A stretch of DNA of 64,000 nucleotides, from the NCBI GenBank assembly GCA_023846275.1, contig CM043868.1, positions 5,847,153-5,911,152 on the forward strand, in the 5' to 3' direction. The position numbers and the translations under genes are program-made. The notes beneath the pieces were generated by a model. It was not told the origin of the DNA and made no database searches. It worked only from the letters and a program-made list of their open reading frames with translations. Origin of the DNA: Vanilla planifolia (taxonomy: Eukaryota; Streptophyta; Magnoliopsida; Asparagales; Orchidaceae). Numbering within the stretch: position 1 is the stretch's first letter; each line of letters begins with the position of its first letter. This document shows, one piece after another, positions 12,306 through 26,205 of the stretch.

Positions 12306-12770
12306 TATAGTATTCCTTTAACCTTAATATGCTATTTGAGATGGTCTTAGGGGTCCTTTAGAACCTAAGTAAAATATTTTCAATAATCTAAGAATTCTTT
12401 CAAAACCCTTATCAACTATCTGGCATTTTAGGGTTTTCTCTAAAGTCGTAATCAACTATCTAGGAAATTCTAGCGCTTCCTTTAAAACTTAATAAGCTAT
12501 TTAAGTACTCTAAGGTTTTCTTCAAAACCTTAATTATCTATCTGGGTATCCTTGTGTTTGTTGTAAAACTCTAATAAATTATATAAGTATTTTAAGATTT
12601 TCTCAAAACCTTAATCATCTATTAGGGAATTTTAGGGGTTCCTTCAAAATCTTAATCAGTTAATTGAGATATCCTAAGATTTCTACTAAGCCCTAAATGC
12701 CTTATTTAAAGTACCCTAAGATTTCTATAAATTTTAATTCAATTATTTAGGATATCCCACTTATTAAAAT
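12306..12770. repeat. Degenerate tandem array, period about 41 bp, about ten copies
   Basis: The text TCAAAACCTTAATCAACTAT, then a variable TCTGGG-like core, then TTTTAGGGTTTTCT, recurs about every 40-42 bp. Clear starts of AAAAC(C)TTAAT-like units are visible at successive positions from about 12,400 to 12,720. Individual units differ by many substitutions, so the array is old. There is no coding frame across it. Plant Ty3/gypsy LTRs and untranslated regions often contain such arrays, so this may be a fragment of one; that is inference. Confidence 0.72.
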
Positions 12771-14603
12771 TTCATATTTATGATTAGTTTTTCATTAAAT
12801 CTAAATTTGGGATTATTATTAGGATCACTTTATCAATGTAAGCTTCTACTTTAGCATTTACTTAGGTCAAAATCTTTAGCTTTAATTCCTAAGCTTATTT
12901 TCTAAACCATATCTTATCTTTTCGAACTTAGGTTCACATGAGTTTCATTAATGATTCTTATATCTCTCAAGTAATCCTAAGCTACTATGACCTTCCTAAA
13001 TATCTGTTCTATGTTACACACATCCCTAGACTATAATTTTGTATGTTTGCCACATGGCCTAAGAGCCTAAAGGAGATCTCATCGTATAATCTATATGATA
13101 TGTAAGATTTATCCATAACATATACAAATCTTTCTATCCCCTTGCTCAAGCCCTACACCTTCCTTAAGGTTTGTCTTATGCTTTCTTTGAACTTTAAACT
13201 CCATTTATGGTCTAATCTAATAGTGTCTTAAGGCCATAATATGTTTCAATAAATGCTATAAGTTCTTGTTCCTAATCTTAGTTCCCAAAATAAGGTTCAA
13301 AAATACTAAATTAGAATATAGAATGATCACAAGACACAATATAAGATTATCATCATTCTCTTCCATGGTATACTCACAAGGCCCCTTACTTTAGACCTCT
13401 TTTTTTAAGGTTATCCTTAGCCAAATCTAAATTTAAAACTTAGAACCTTAAAATTTCAAAGCCAAGGTTATTTGAATTTCAAACTCTATTATCTTCTACT
13501 TTCAAACTATAGGTTTTCTTAATAGTTTAAACTAACATTTAGATAAGCCTAAGGTCAACCTAATCCTTCACTTGAACTTAGCTTGATTATCTATTAGAAT
13601 CGAACACTCTTACATCAATAGTCATATATAAGTTAGAATGTATTTCATTTTTATAAGTTTATCTAACTCTCAATACCTAGAAATCATGAATAGCCAAAGT
13701 CATCATATACTAACAATAAATCATTCATGGCTGACCCCATCATCTTCTAACCTTTTTGTTATACATAGTTAAGAACATCATCCTCTAACCTTATTCAAGA
13801 ATAACTAAGAATATCATCCCCTAATCTTGATCATGCATGTTCAAGAACATCATATAGTCCTTAAAAAACATAAGATATTTTTTATCCTGATACCTTGCTA
13901 AACCTAATTAACCTTAGCCTTAACACTCTAAGTAGAAATCAAACCATTCTTGCTAGCCTACTCAAGAGCTTCACTTAACCTAGCCTTCTTTTAAGGCTTG
14001 ACCCAAGCATTACCAAGTTTTCCATCTAGAAATTTAGAATTTTCAAGCACCTTAAAAGTTATTTAAGTCACAAGAAGGTTTCAACCATGCCTACTATGGT
14101 CTTAACCAAGCCATGAAGTCAGGCCACAAGACATACTTAAGGAATTGAACCACTTGTCCATAAGAAGTCATCACTAGTGTTTGATTATAAAAAAAATTTC
14201 GAACTTAAGGGTTCATGACCTAATCTTGGAATCTATTTCTACCACCTAGATTCCTACTTTTTAGAGCTCTCACACAAATCACAATTCCAACTTATTTTTG
14301 GATAAGTCTAAGGCCATGCAAAGTAAATATAAATATTTTATGACACACCCTTATGCATAATAAGGAATTAAAGCTGACTAAATCAATTAAATTAAAATCT
14401 TTTAGTGAACAAAATCAAGAGGGTAAACAAACATTGTTTGGCTAAGGTTTAATATAAGCTAGCCAATTTCAGAGGAGTAACAATCCGACTATTGTTTGGC
14501 TAAGGTTTAATCATAATTCAGGTTGATTATAATATGACAATAATGTTATGGAGATAGTATAGGAATTGATATAATGTAATATGAGGTTGGCCATGGACTA
14601 AAA
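12771..14603. other. AT-rich sequence with short local repeats, no gene seen
   Basis: No coding region is recognised. A short run at about 13,690-13,860 repeats a block like AAGAACATCATCCTCTAACC, spaced about 45 bp, three to four times. At 14,433-14,453 and 14,491-14,511 the 21-bp word ATTGTTTGGCTAAGGTTTAAT occurs twice (period 58). Sequence at about 14,520-14,560 resembles part of the 4.48-kb unit that follows (about 17,635-17,690), hinting at another small fragment of that unit. Confidence 0.45.
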
Positions 14604-17051
14604 AATATGGAGAATTTTGTAATAATATGATTTTGATTAGAAATGATAAGATTAAATAAAATTATTTAAAGAGTAAGAATAAGAATTTGTAATATAAAAA
14701 ATTCTAGGTATTAATTAATGAATTGATTATTTATAGAATTTTCTTTGGATTATTAGAATTTTTTTTTGAAAACTTATACATGTTTAGAAAATGGATTATG
14801 ACTACTAATGAAGGAGAATGCTAGATATAGAGTTTCAAGTGATTAAAACTATTGTAGCTCTAAGTTTATGAAATTTGAAGTTGAATCAAACATATAGCAA
14901 AATAACGAAATTATAGGAAAAAACATTTTTGTGAATATTTTTTTAAATAGAAAAATTATTAAACTATTAGAGAACCTCAAAACATTTAGAAAAGTTAAAA
15001 CAAGCATTTTATTTGGTTCCTAACGATATTAATTTTGCAAAACTTACACATCTCTAAATAGCCATACTTATAAGAAAAGAAATTATTTATAAGTTACTTA
15101 GTGTTGAAAAATTAAGAAAATGACTAAACCTTATTAGAGAGTTATGAAAATTTAAAAAGGTAGAGTTTGATGAGAAACTATTTTAAAATTAATTTTTGAA
15201 CTTTTAATCAATTGGACTAAAACATTTACGTAGTTAGAATCAGTATAAGATTTTAATTATAAATTAAATAATTATCTACTTTGTTTAATTTTTTATTTGA
15301 CCAAAATTCAAAGAGAATTAAGATCAAAACAATGCAAAACAGACAACTTTGACCTTGAAAATAATGTAATATGTGAATGAAATATTAGGAAAGGTGTAAC
15401 TCACTTTCATTGTTGTTTGATACATAAAGGTGTCAGTGGTTTAGTCGATATAGGGGAAACTAAAGGATTGGAATGTTAGAAAAGAATTGTGAAAATAAAA
15501 AGTTATAAAAGAGAGTTTTGGCCATGGAAGAGGCTTTTAGCATTAAATTAAATAATTGAGAGAATATTAATTCTAATGTGACAATTTGAGATTTATCTTG
15601 TGATCAAGGTTTGTTAAATCCAAATTATAGCATTTTTTATTTGGACCACTTGGCTAGTAAAGCTGAGGTTGAGAAGATGAATTGGCCATAATGAAACTTA
15701 CGGGAGACTTTACTAGTAAGAATTCATCTCTTGGTATGACCACAACATTGAATTAAGGTAGATGACTTTGAACGTTATGGTACACATGCATGATGGTTGA
15801 TGAAGTGCAAATTAGTAGCCCTTAGCATTCAGGATTAGATTAAATTAAAAATAATATTTCAAATATGCTTGATGTTTGGACTTGGATGTTTTAGTTGTAT
15901 GCTATTCAGTCCTTACTTTCTTATTTAATTTCTTGTAAATCTTTTTTGATGACATAAATTTTTGTCTTGCAAAAGTTTCTTGTGAGCATTTTCATGTGAG
16001 ATGGAAAAAACTTTATAATAATTTTGAAAATAACTAGCCTAAAAATATTTAAAGGGACAAGGATAAGGTAACTATGTGAATAAAGTTGGGAAAATCATTA
16101 GGAAAAATTGTAGGGTCCTTATGGATTTGATTAAGTAAAAAAACTCATAGTAGGCATAACTTGAAAAGGAAAGGTTTTAAAAGAGTATATCTTGATGGTA
16201 AAAGAATTGTCCTATGATATCAACACTTTGATGATCTCCTAAGACCCATGAAATTTTAAAAGGCATTATTGGATCAACAAAATAGAAAACAATATAAAGA
16301 AAAAACTAGCACAACTAAATTTTTTAAAAAAAAAATCCTTATTTTACATGCATAGATATTTTTGGCATTGTTACCTACTCTATTTACTTTATTGTGATGA
16401 TATTGATCTAGCATATGACATAACCTAAATTTGTATTGCTTCACATGCATAAGTAGATTACTTACTAAACCAATGTTGGGTGGCCTAACTTATTTTGGCT
16501 TAAAAAAATTGTAGGCCTTGTTAATTCACTTGAGGGAGACAAGGAGATGAGGAATAAATAGATGACTTATACAAGTATGTTTTATAATGTTATTTTAGAT
16601 ATGATGTATTAAGATTGAGACATTTTAGATGTATGTAATAACATGGGTTAGATTGAGAAACATATTATTATACTTTTTGAAGAATGTTAAACATAGTTTC
16701 AATCTTTTTTTATATTGCAAAAATAACAATGATTTCTTTCACTTTGATATGATTTCAAATTCCAACATGATTTAAAAGAAAATTGTGGATTATTTCATCA
16801 TAAAAGAAGCTATATGGAAAATGCTTTAAAAATTATTCTTATTTATTCTCAAAGTAAAGAATTTTATATTGAGGGAGATATTAATACTTAACAATTTGTA
16901 ATTTAAGGACATTTTATGAATTTATTTTTATAAGCATATAGAAACAAATTTTATGGCATTAATTATGCTACAAAATTATTTTGTTATGTACATAGATATG
17001 TCATTTAGTAAAAATGAAAATGAAGAAATGATGTAAAAATTTTGTGATTGC

Positions 17052-17170
<119 letters not shown>

Positions 17171-17209
17171 TGAAAAATAAAATAATTGGGAGGATGCCAA
17201 ATCAAGTGA

Positions 17210-18580
17210 ATCATGGAGGGTCTAGTTTAACATTAGGAAGTGGTTGTTCTATCATGGAGAAATAAGCATCAATGAGTTGATCAATAAAACAAACATGAGC
17301 CACTTGAAGAGAACTATCATGAGCATGTTCATGAATAGAGAGTCACATGTTTCATTTGTGAAGCACATTAGTTTTATATTTAATATTATCACAATAAATG
17401 ACTAATTTGTTTTTAAAGAAAACCAACTTTGCCACAAAGAGTCAAATTCCAGTGAACTTCAACAATAATAACTATGAAAAATCAATATTCTACCTCAAAA
17501 AACTATAAGGAAATTTTTCATAGTTTCTTTGAACTTGATGAAATAAGATTCTAACCAAGATAGATAAGAAATACACTAATGAATGAAGATCATCTTTGCT
17601 ACTTTTCTACTCTAAGTGAAAAGATGCATGAAGGTTGATTATAATATGACAATAAAGGACAACATGATGATCAAGAGTGCCATGGAGATAACAAAGCAAT
17701 CTTTTACCATTAGCCAAGTGGCTTCTAGTTGATTAATGCAATGCATGAAGTGTCAAGTTTGTTAACTATATAAGAAATGTTGTAGTGGGTGAGGGACAAG
17801 TATTGGAAATAGCCAATAATTTTGCAATACTAAGAGGGATTAGTGGGCATCATACCTAATGTAAATGTAAGCACACGAATTGTGACAAGTGGGTACAACT
17901 AGCTTTACTTCTTTTTAGAGTCCTAGCAAGAAGATCCTCAATATACTAATGTTAAAATGAGAACAATATGACCTCACTTTAAATCCAAAGAAATAGTTTA
18001 GGTTACTAAAATCTTTGATGAAGAATGGGTGTGTAAAATATTAAGGAGTTTCTGATCAACAATAACTTCTTAAGACAATTATGCCATAAACGTAAGTTAA
18101 GATGTAGATGATGATGCAATTAGTAATGGAGAAAAATAGTATTGTGTCAATAGTGATGTTGAGAAAGTTGAAGTTGACATAATTAGTGCAAGTCATGGTA
18201 TTAAGTTCCAAAGCCTACATGAAATCATAATTAGTCTTACAAAGTTTGCAAACATCATTAATATGGTCATGATCAATAACTCCTAAAGGTTGGGACATAT
18301 AGACACTCTAAGACAAAGCATTTATCAAAAGGTATTGTTAACATCAAATTAACAAGGATTCTAGGCTTAAGTGAATGTTAGATTAAGGACAAGTTCAATA
18401 GTCAAGGGCTTAGTAACCAATAGTCAACAATACAATGTTTGTTGAATCCTCAAGCAACTAAATGGTCATGTATCATATTATAGAACTATTAATTAATTAC
18501 TTAATATGAAAACCCCACTTAACAAATATAATATTTAATATTGTGGAGACAGTTACCTTATCTCATTTTGAATAAGAACA
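17210..18580 (-). pseudogene. Dead Ty1/copia reverse transcriptase and RNase H (duplication unit 1)
   Basis: Read on the minus strand from right to left. Near 18,420 there is ARLVA-like text with GFNKHCIVDY. At about 18,335 comes DVNNTF (the DVKNAF block of copia RT), then MSQPLGVIDHDHINDVCKLC, and at 18,083-18,094 YVYG where active copia RT has YVDD. RNase H-side motifs follow: YLSLTHYNISYIVNKL at about 17,770-17,820 and LQVAHVCFIDQLIDA near 17,280. Stops and frameshifts are frequent. Gag and integrase are not visible in the unit; a 115-codon minus frame at 18,689-19,036 lies where the integrase-RT linker would be, but I do not recognise it. RT would copy element RNA into cDNA, but loss of the first catalytic Asp and the stops make it inactive. 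Confidence 0.83.
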
Positions 18581-21500
18581 TGTTTTTTTACATACAAGGC
18601 ATAATGCCACTTGACATATTTGATGGCTTAGATTTTGATAACAATTAAGAAAGAAAGTTGAGTGTTTAAGTAAAGTTTGATTATTGGCTTAAAATTTCAT
18701 TTTTTGGGTATGTAATGAATGTATAAGGATAATTGAGTTTGATGGTAATGGGGATGGGGACGAGGAGCATAGATCAAAAGGTGAGGAAGAGTGATGGGGA
18801 GTTGTATAAATTCTTTGCTTCCAAGATGATGTGAGAGTAGATAGAAGGAATCCAAGCTTAAGAAGGGAAAAAAATCTTATTTGAGTATTATTCATTTTAC
18901 AAATGCCTACTATTGACACTGCATGTATGCTAGTTAGGAGTTGGATGTACACTACATGGATATATGCAACTTGTGCCCATGCAACTGGTACAATGTTAGC
19001 CAAGTAATTGCTGTAGTACCAAGTTCTAATTTGCAAAGGAATAACTTAAGAAAGGTGAAAGAAAAAGAATATTAGTTTTGTTGATAATTATTAATATGGA
19101 GAATTTTACATTAATATGATATTGATTACAAATAATAAGATCAAATAGCAGTACTTAAAAAGAAGTGAATTTGAGTACTAATTGATTATGTTAATAGCAT
19201 ATTGATTTACAAAGAGATAAAGAATAGGATGAGAAAATTTGTGGCAGAATCCATAAATCATAATTCAGGTTCTATGGAACAAAACCAGAGCAAAAAATTA
19301 AGGATTAAGAATGAGTGATAATTGGTAATCAAACAAAGAAATTTGTTTGATTAAATTTCTAAGAAAATTATAATAAAGAATAAGAATTTGTAATATCCAA
19401 AAATTCTAGGTATTAATTAAAGAATTGATTAATTATAAAAGTTTCTTTGGATTATTAGAATTGTTTTTGAAAACTTATAGATGTTTAGAGAATGGATTAC
19501 GAGTACTAAAAGGGAGAATGTTAGATATAGAGTTTCAAGTAATTAAATATATTATAGTTCCAATTTTATGAAATTTGGATTTTAACCAATCATATAACAA
19601 AACAATAAAATTATGAGAAAACTATTCTAGTGAATATTTTTTTAAATAGAAAAATTATTAAACTATTAGAGAACGTCAACATAATTTAGAAAAGTTGTTA
19701 AAAAACAATTTATTTGGCTCCTAATGATATTAATTTTGCAGATATTTTACATCTCTAAAAGGCCATACTTATAGGAAAAGTCATCATTTATATATCATTT
19801 AGTGGTGAAAAATTAACAAAAAGACTAAAAATTAATAGAGAGTTATGAAAATTTAAAAAGGGTAGAGTTTGATGAGAAGTTTATTTTAAATTAATTTACA
19901 ATTTGTTTAATCAATTGGATTAAAATATTTAAGAAATTAGAATAGGTATAAGATTTTAATTACAAATTAAATAATTATATAATTTGTTTAGTTTCTTATT
20001 TGACCTAAATCCTAAGAGCATTAGTATCAAAACCATGCAAAATACACACCCTCTGAAATGAAAATAATGCAAATGTTAATGAAATATTAAGAAAGGTCTA
20101 ACTCCCTTCCATTAATGTTTAGCACATTAAGGTAGAGTACTTTAGTGGTTTTGTCGATCTGTTGGAATCTAAAGGATTGGAATGTTAAAGAGCTTGAATG
20201 GTCAAAAATAAAAGTTATAAAAAGAGGGTTTTGGCCATGGAAGAGGCTTTTAGCATTAAACTAAACAAATGAGAGAAAATATTAATTCTAATGTGACAAT
20301 TTGAAATTTATTTTGTGACCGACCTTTTGTGAAATTCAAATTGCAGCATTTTTTTTATTTGGACAATTTGGCTCATAAATTTGAGATGGGGAAGATGAAT
20401 TGGGCATAGTGAAGCTCATAAGAGATTTTACAAGGAATTCAACTCTTGGTATGACCACAACATCAGATTAAGGTAGATGACTTTGAACTTTACACATGCT
20501 CGATGATTGATGAAATGTAAATTAGTAGCCCTTAGCATCTAGGATTGGATTAAATTACAAAAAGTTATTTTAAATATTCTTGATGTTTGGACTTGGATGT
20601 TTAAGTTCTATGCTATGCAGTCCTTACTTTCTTATATAATTTCTTGTAAATCTTCTTTTACGAAATACATTTTTAAGTTGTAAAAGCTTTATGTGAGCAT
20701 TGTCATGTAGGATGGCAAAACCTTTTTAATAACTTTGAAAATAAATAGATTTAAAATATTTAAAGGGACAAAGATAAGGTCATTATGCAAATAAAGTTGA
20801 GAATGTCATCAGGAAAAGTTGTAGGGTCCTTATGGGTCAAAACTAATGGTAGGTATAACTTGAAGGGGAATGGTTTTAGAAGAATACAACTTGATGGTAA
20901 GAGAACTATCCTATCATCTTAACACTTTGTGATCTCATAAGGCCCATGGAATAAAAAACGTGGTTATTAGATCAACAAAATGGAAAACATCATAAAGAAA
21001 AAACTAGCACAATTGAATTTTTAAAAGAAATTTCCTTATTTTTAATGCATGAATATCTTTGGCATTTGTTACCAACTCTTTACTTCATTGTGATAATATT
21101 GATCTAGCATGTGATATACACTTGAGGGAACCAAGGAGATAAGGAATAAATAGATGATTTATACAAGCATGTTTCACTATGTTGGTTTAGATGTCCTATA
21201 TTAAGATTGAAACATTTGATATGTATGTGATGTTGTTGTAATAACATGAGTTAGAATGAGAAACATATTATTATGCTTTTTGAAGAATGTCAAACATAGT
21301 TTGAATCCTTTTTTATATTGCCAAAAAAACAATGATTTCTTTCACTTTGATATGATTTAAAATTCCAACATGATTAAAAAAAATTGTGGAATATTTCATC
21401 ATAAAAGAAAGTTATATGGAAAATTGTTTCGAAAGAAAATGATCTTACTTATTCTCAAAGAAAAGAATTTTATATTGAGGGAGATATTAATACTTAAGAA

Positions 21501-21657
21501 TTTGTAATTTAAGGATTTTTTGTAAATTTGTTTTTATAAGAATAAATAAACAAATTTTATGGCATTAATTTTGCTACAAAATTATTTTGGTATGTACATA
21601 GATATGTGGTTTAGTAAAAATTAAAATGAAGAAATGGTGTAATAATTATGTGATTAC

Positions 21658-21660
<3 letters not shown>

Positions 21661-21716
<56 letters not shown>
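21661..21716. repeat. (AT)n microsatellite, 56 bp, in duplication unit 2
   Basis: Alternating AT ending at GCATATG. It is the positional counterpart of the 112-bp tract at 17,055. Confidence 0.97.
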
Positions 21717-21719
<3 letters not shown>

Positions 21720-21754
21720 TATGTAAATAAAATATAAAATAATTGGGAGGATGC

Positions 21755-23060
21755 CACATCAATTGAAACATGGAGAGGTCTAGTTAAACATTAGGAAGTG
21801 GTTGTTTTGTCATGGAAAAAAAGCATCAATGAGTTGATCAATAAAAAACTATGAGCCACTTGAAGAGAACTATCATGACCAAGTTCATGAATAGAATGAT
21901 AATTTAGAGTGACATGCTTCATTTGTGAAGCACATTTGTTTTATATCTAATATTATCTCAATAAATGACTAGTGTTGTTTGTAAAGAAACACCAACTTTG
22001 CTACGAAGAGACCAAATCAATTGAACTTCAACAGTAATAACTATGAAAGAAGATCATCTTTGATACTTTTCTACTCTAAGTCAAAAAATGCATGAAGGCT
22101 GATTATAATATGGCAATAAATGACAATACAATGAGCAAGAATGCCATGGAGATAACAAAGAAATCTTTTGCCATTAGTCTAGTGGCTTCTAGTTAATTAA
22201 TTTAATGCATGAAGTGCACAAGTTTGTTAACTATATAGGAAATGTTGTAGTGAGCAAGTGTTAAGTATTGAAAACAACCAATAATGATGCAATAGTTGGA
22301 GGGATTAGTGAGGATCATACTTGATGTAAATGTAAGCAAGAGTGGTGACAAGCGGGTGGCAACTAGATTTCTTTTTTGAGTCCTAGCAAGAAGATCCTTA
22401 TTATACTAATGTTAAAATGAGAACAAACCCTAACTATGTGACATAACTTTAAATCCAAAGAAATAGTTTAAGTTACTAAAATCTTTGATGAAGAATGTGT
22501 GAGTAAGAATATTAAAGAGTTTTTGATAAACATTAGCTTCTTAAGACAATTATGTCATAAACGTAAGCTATGATGCAGATGGTGATGCAACTAGTAATGG
22601 TGAAAAATAGTGTGTTGTCAATAGTGATGTTGACAAAGTTAAAGTTGACATAATTAATGCAAGTCATGGTATTAAGTCCCAAAGTGTACTTGAAATCATA
22701 AACAATCTTATAAAGTTTGGAAACATTGCCAATACGATCATGATCAATGACTTCTAATGGTTGATTGATATAAACACCCTAAGACAAAGAAGTTATAAAA
22801 AGGTATTGTTAACATCAAGTTATCAAGGATTCTAGGCTAAGTGAATGTTAGGTTAAGGACAAGTTCGATAGTCATGGGCTTGGTATCACATTAGTCAACT
22901 ATACAATGTTTGTTGAACCCTTCAGCAATTAAATTGCCATGTATCTTATTATAGAACTATTAATTAATTACTTAATATGAAAACCCCACTTAATGAATTG
23001 AATATTTAGTATGGTGGAGCCAGTTCCCTTAGCTCATTTTGAATAAGAACACTTTTTTTA
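21755..23060 (-). pseudogene. Dead Ty1/copia reverse transcriptase and RNase H (duplication unit 2)
   Basis: This is the counterpart of the relic in unit 1. The RT catalytic box reads YVYD (22,554-22,565), so the first Asp of YVDD is lost here as well as in unit 1. The second position is Asp here and Gly in unit 1. The DVNNTF block lies near 22,815. The frame differs from unit 1 at several stops (for example, the TAG after YDFM in unit 1 is a sense codon here). The shared defect in the active site suggests the element was already dead when the segment duplicated, with further damage in each copy afterwards. A 60-codon frame at 23,154-23,336 matches part of the 115-codon frame of unit 1. Confidence 0.8.
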
Positions 23061-23585
23061 GCAACAAGGCATAATGCTAATTGACATATTTGATAGCTTG
23101 GGTTTTGAGAACAATTAAGAAAGAAAGTTGAGTGTTTAGCTAAAGTTTGGCTATTAGCTTAAAGTTATATTTTTTTTGGGTATGTAATGAATGTATAGTA
23201 AGGAGAATTGAGTTTGATGGTAGTGGGGATGGGCATGAGGAGCATAGATCAAAAGGTGAGTGGGAGTGATAGATAAGAGTATAGGTTCTTTGCTTCTAAA
23301 ATGATGTAGGAGTGGATAGAAGGAATCCAAGCTCAAAAAGGAAAAAATCCTATCTAAGTACTATTCATTTTACAAATGCCCACTATCAACCACTAGATGC
23401 ATGCTAGTTAGTAATTGGATGTGCACTACATGGATAGATTGGTGTGTAGCTAATGCACATGCAACTGTTATAATGTTAGCCAAGTAATTACTATAGTACC
23501 AAGTTCTAATTTCCAAAGGAATAACTTAAGAAAGGTAAGAGGAAAAGAAGATTTGTTTTGTTGATGATAAATGAATTAGGAAAGA

Positions 23586-24010
23586 TAGAAAGAGGAAGGG
23601 TAGCACTCACTGAATAAGCTTACAATACTCACAAAAGAGAGAGAAAAGCCACGAGGCTTCACCCACACTCAAGCCACCAAACGCAAAGAGGAAAAGTCAA
23701 ATTATCTATTTTCATTTCAAATTTTGGTGCTAGTTACGTACGCTTCTCCATTATAACACTTAGCACCCACAAAAAGCCATTAACACAAATATGGGTTAGG
23801 AAAGATAGAAAGAAGAAGGGTAACACTAACCAAATAAGCTTGTAATACTCACAAAAGAGATACAAAAGGGAGGAAAAAGCCACCAAGCTTCACCCACACT
23901 CAAACTACTAAGCAAGAGCACAAAGAAGATAATTCAAATTATCTACTTTTATTTCAAATTTTTGTTTGGTTACACATGTTTCTCCCCTATAACAATTAGT
24001 AACCATAAAC
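23586..24010. repeat. 210-bp direct tandem repeat, two copies
   Basis: TTAGGAAAGATAGAAAGA begins copies at 23,586 and 23,796. Both contain a CTTCACCCACACTCAA block and end in TATAACA(C/A)TTAG-like text. The copies differ by small indels and about one base in ten. There is no coding frame. It abuts the right end of the 4.48-kb duplication. Confidence 0.85.
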
Positions 24011-26205
24011 TTCACTAACATGTACTCTTACAAAAGCAAGAAATCATTAACACCCCCTTGGTAAAATAACCAACCACAAATATAATTTTACAATCCAAAT
24101 AAAATCTCTAGATACTCCATAATTTTATGCATAATTATGGTTATAATTTTTCATAAAATTTTTATTCTTTGTTAAGCCAAAAGTTGTTTAATTTGGGCTT
24201 TCATGCATTGCTTTATGATGAGATCCATGTCATAGTCTTATGATGAACACTTTTTAATACAATTTAAGCCTAAGCTACACTTTTTAATCTAATGTCTTAT
24301 AATATCCATTTTCATATTTAATTGCTCATTCTTATCTTGCATATGAGAGTGCTTGCCACAAAGCTCACATGAGATGTCATGGTATGGTGATGCTAGAGTT
24401 GGGTATTTTCATACTAAGAGTGGGAATTATGATTACAAAGCTACTAAAGAATGATTGCTAGGACCAAGGCCACAAAATATTTGTTAATGATTGGTTAGAA
24501 GCACACATTTACACACAAATGGGACATGGGTTTTAGAGGATGGATTATGTAGTGAAGACTCAATGGTTTTAAGAAAAATGATAGATTGTACAAATTTAAT
24601 ATGACGTAATGTGTAATTTTCAGAGGAAGTCTGGCTAGGGCATAAACGTGTACTCTAACTAATTGAATAATGAATTACCATTCAAGTTGAGGAAAAAGAG
24701 GCAAGTATGCAAGAAACTAAGGACAATAGCACCCAAAAATATTGAATTTATATAGTTTGGGTTGGTAGCAATAAGTTTAGCATATGGAGATAAAATTTGA
24801 AGTTTAGGAGTAAGATGGAGATTAATGTGCAGAAAAATACAAAAAGGCTTAAGACTAGCAAGACAAAGGCATAAAAGCATGAGATAGAAGTGACATATCT
24901 ACTTTGATGATGTGATGATGATGATGTTTAAAGTAACAATTGTATTCTAATGTATGAATTTTTCAACTAAGAAATGTAATGAAGAGTAAGAAATGACACA
25001 AGAGCTTGATATTCCCCCTAATGACAAAATAAAGTGTAACAATTTTCATTTTGAAAATGTTCTTAAAGAAGAATATAAATTGAAAAAATATGTTGTGAAC
25101 ATAAGATTTTTGTTTAAGAGGAATAAAATTGATATACTTTTAAAGTGATTCACAAAAATGACTTAGTATTTGAAATCATCAAAAGAGTGATTTGGAAAAT
25201 CAATATATTAAAAAATAAAGTTTTAAGTGGAGAAGTAGAGTCAAGAGATAGAAAACAATAATTTTTTACTTTTATTGCTTTGATATAAGTTGCAAGCTTG
25301 ATGATTCTAACAATTCAAAGCTAAACATTAGAAACAATTTGATTATAATTAGAAGAAGTTGGATGTATAATTTGTGATGCTACATGATGGGAGTCGATTT
25401 AACACTTGAGAAAACTATTAGAACTCGTGAAGTGGAACTAAATAATTGCACATTCCATATGCAATTTGGCTTTGGAAAAGACTCTCCTATATTGAGATCA
25501 TTTACAAAAAAGAATTGGATAATATTTTAATAAATGTATTGTTTGATTGAAAAAATAGAGAAATAAAATGAGATTTTTTCCTTTCTATCAATACAAAATG
25601 AATGTTAGTTAATGCTAAAGTATGGGCAAAAGTAGAAAGTGATTTTTAATTGATATCTTTAATGGGTAGATTTGTGCCATCACAAATCATAATGTCATTA
25701 CACTCTTTTATAAAGAGTATAAATAATCAGATAATACAAAATAAGGATAACATGGTGCAAAGCCCCACAATTAAGAAACCAACTAGAACAGTTAGAAGTG
25801 ATGGTAGTTCCAATGTGAGAGCATTGTTTCCATTGTGTTGGAGAGTGTTTGCCACTATTTTGAAGAACAAAGATTTGGCTCAAGTATTGGAGATAGATAC
25901 ATTTTCCTAAATATAGCATATTATGTGAAAGTATGCCATTGTATATGACACCATTAGCAACAACCGAAATAAGGTTGAGAAATTAAAAAAGAAGATAAAA
26001 TTATGATATAGTAATCTTAGTAGAAATAATCAAACATATTTGAAGTTTCAATAGGAGACTACAAGGGATTGTAAAGTAAGAAAACTAATTAAAAATAACA
26101 AATAAAAAGGTATAATAATAAAAAATGCAAAATAAAAATATATAATTACAATCACATAATATGAATTTTCATTAATATTGTATAATGCTCAACTAGAATT
26201 ATAGG
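24011..26205. other. AT-rich sequence up to the chromovirus insertion site, no gene recognised
   Basis: No recognised coding similarity. Frames at 24,659-24,880 (-) and 25,650-25,910 (+, 86 codons) are the longest. I do not recognise either, and the second overlaps an opposite-strand frame of similar length, as expected by chance. I see no LTR ends here. Confidence 0.45.

Larger units (their letters stand above)
19093..23575. repeat. Tandem duplication, unit 2 (about 4.48 kb)
   Basis: This is the second copy of the unit at 14,604-19,086, in the same orientation, separated from it by only about 6 bp. Unit 2 diverges from what lies beyond GTTTTGTTGAT at 23,575, so no third full copy follows. 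Local offsets between the copies vary (4,489 at both ends, about 4,603 around the AT tract), showing independent indels in each copy. Unit 2 has lost a block present in unit 1 around 16,440-16,530, and its AT tract is shorter. Confidence 0.85.

Noticed and set aside
12306..12770. CRISPR-like array
   Set aside because: The repeats are diverged and contiguous without unique spacers, and the DNA is plant nuclear.
18689..19036. 115-codon minus-strand frame as a host gene
   Set aside because: It lies in line with the copia pol relic, where the integrase-RT linker should be, and its duplicate at 23,154 is truncated. It is more likely relic coding sequence.
25650..25910. 86-codon plus-strand frame as a possible small gene
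   Set aside because: No recognisable domain, an equally long opposite-strand frame overlaps it, and there is no promoter or splice context. It is left as unrecognised sequence.
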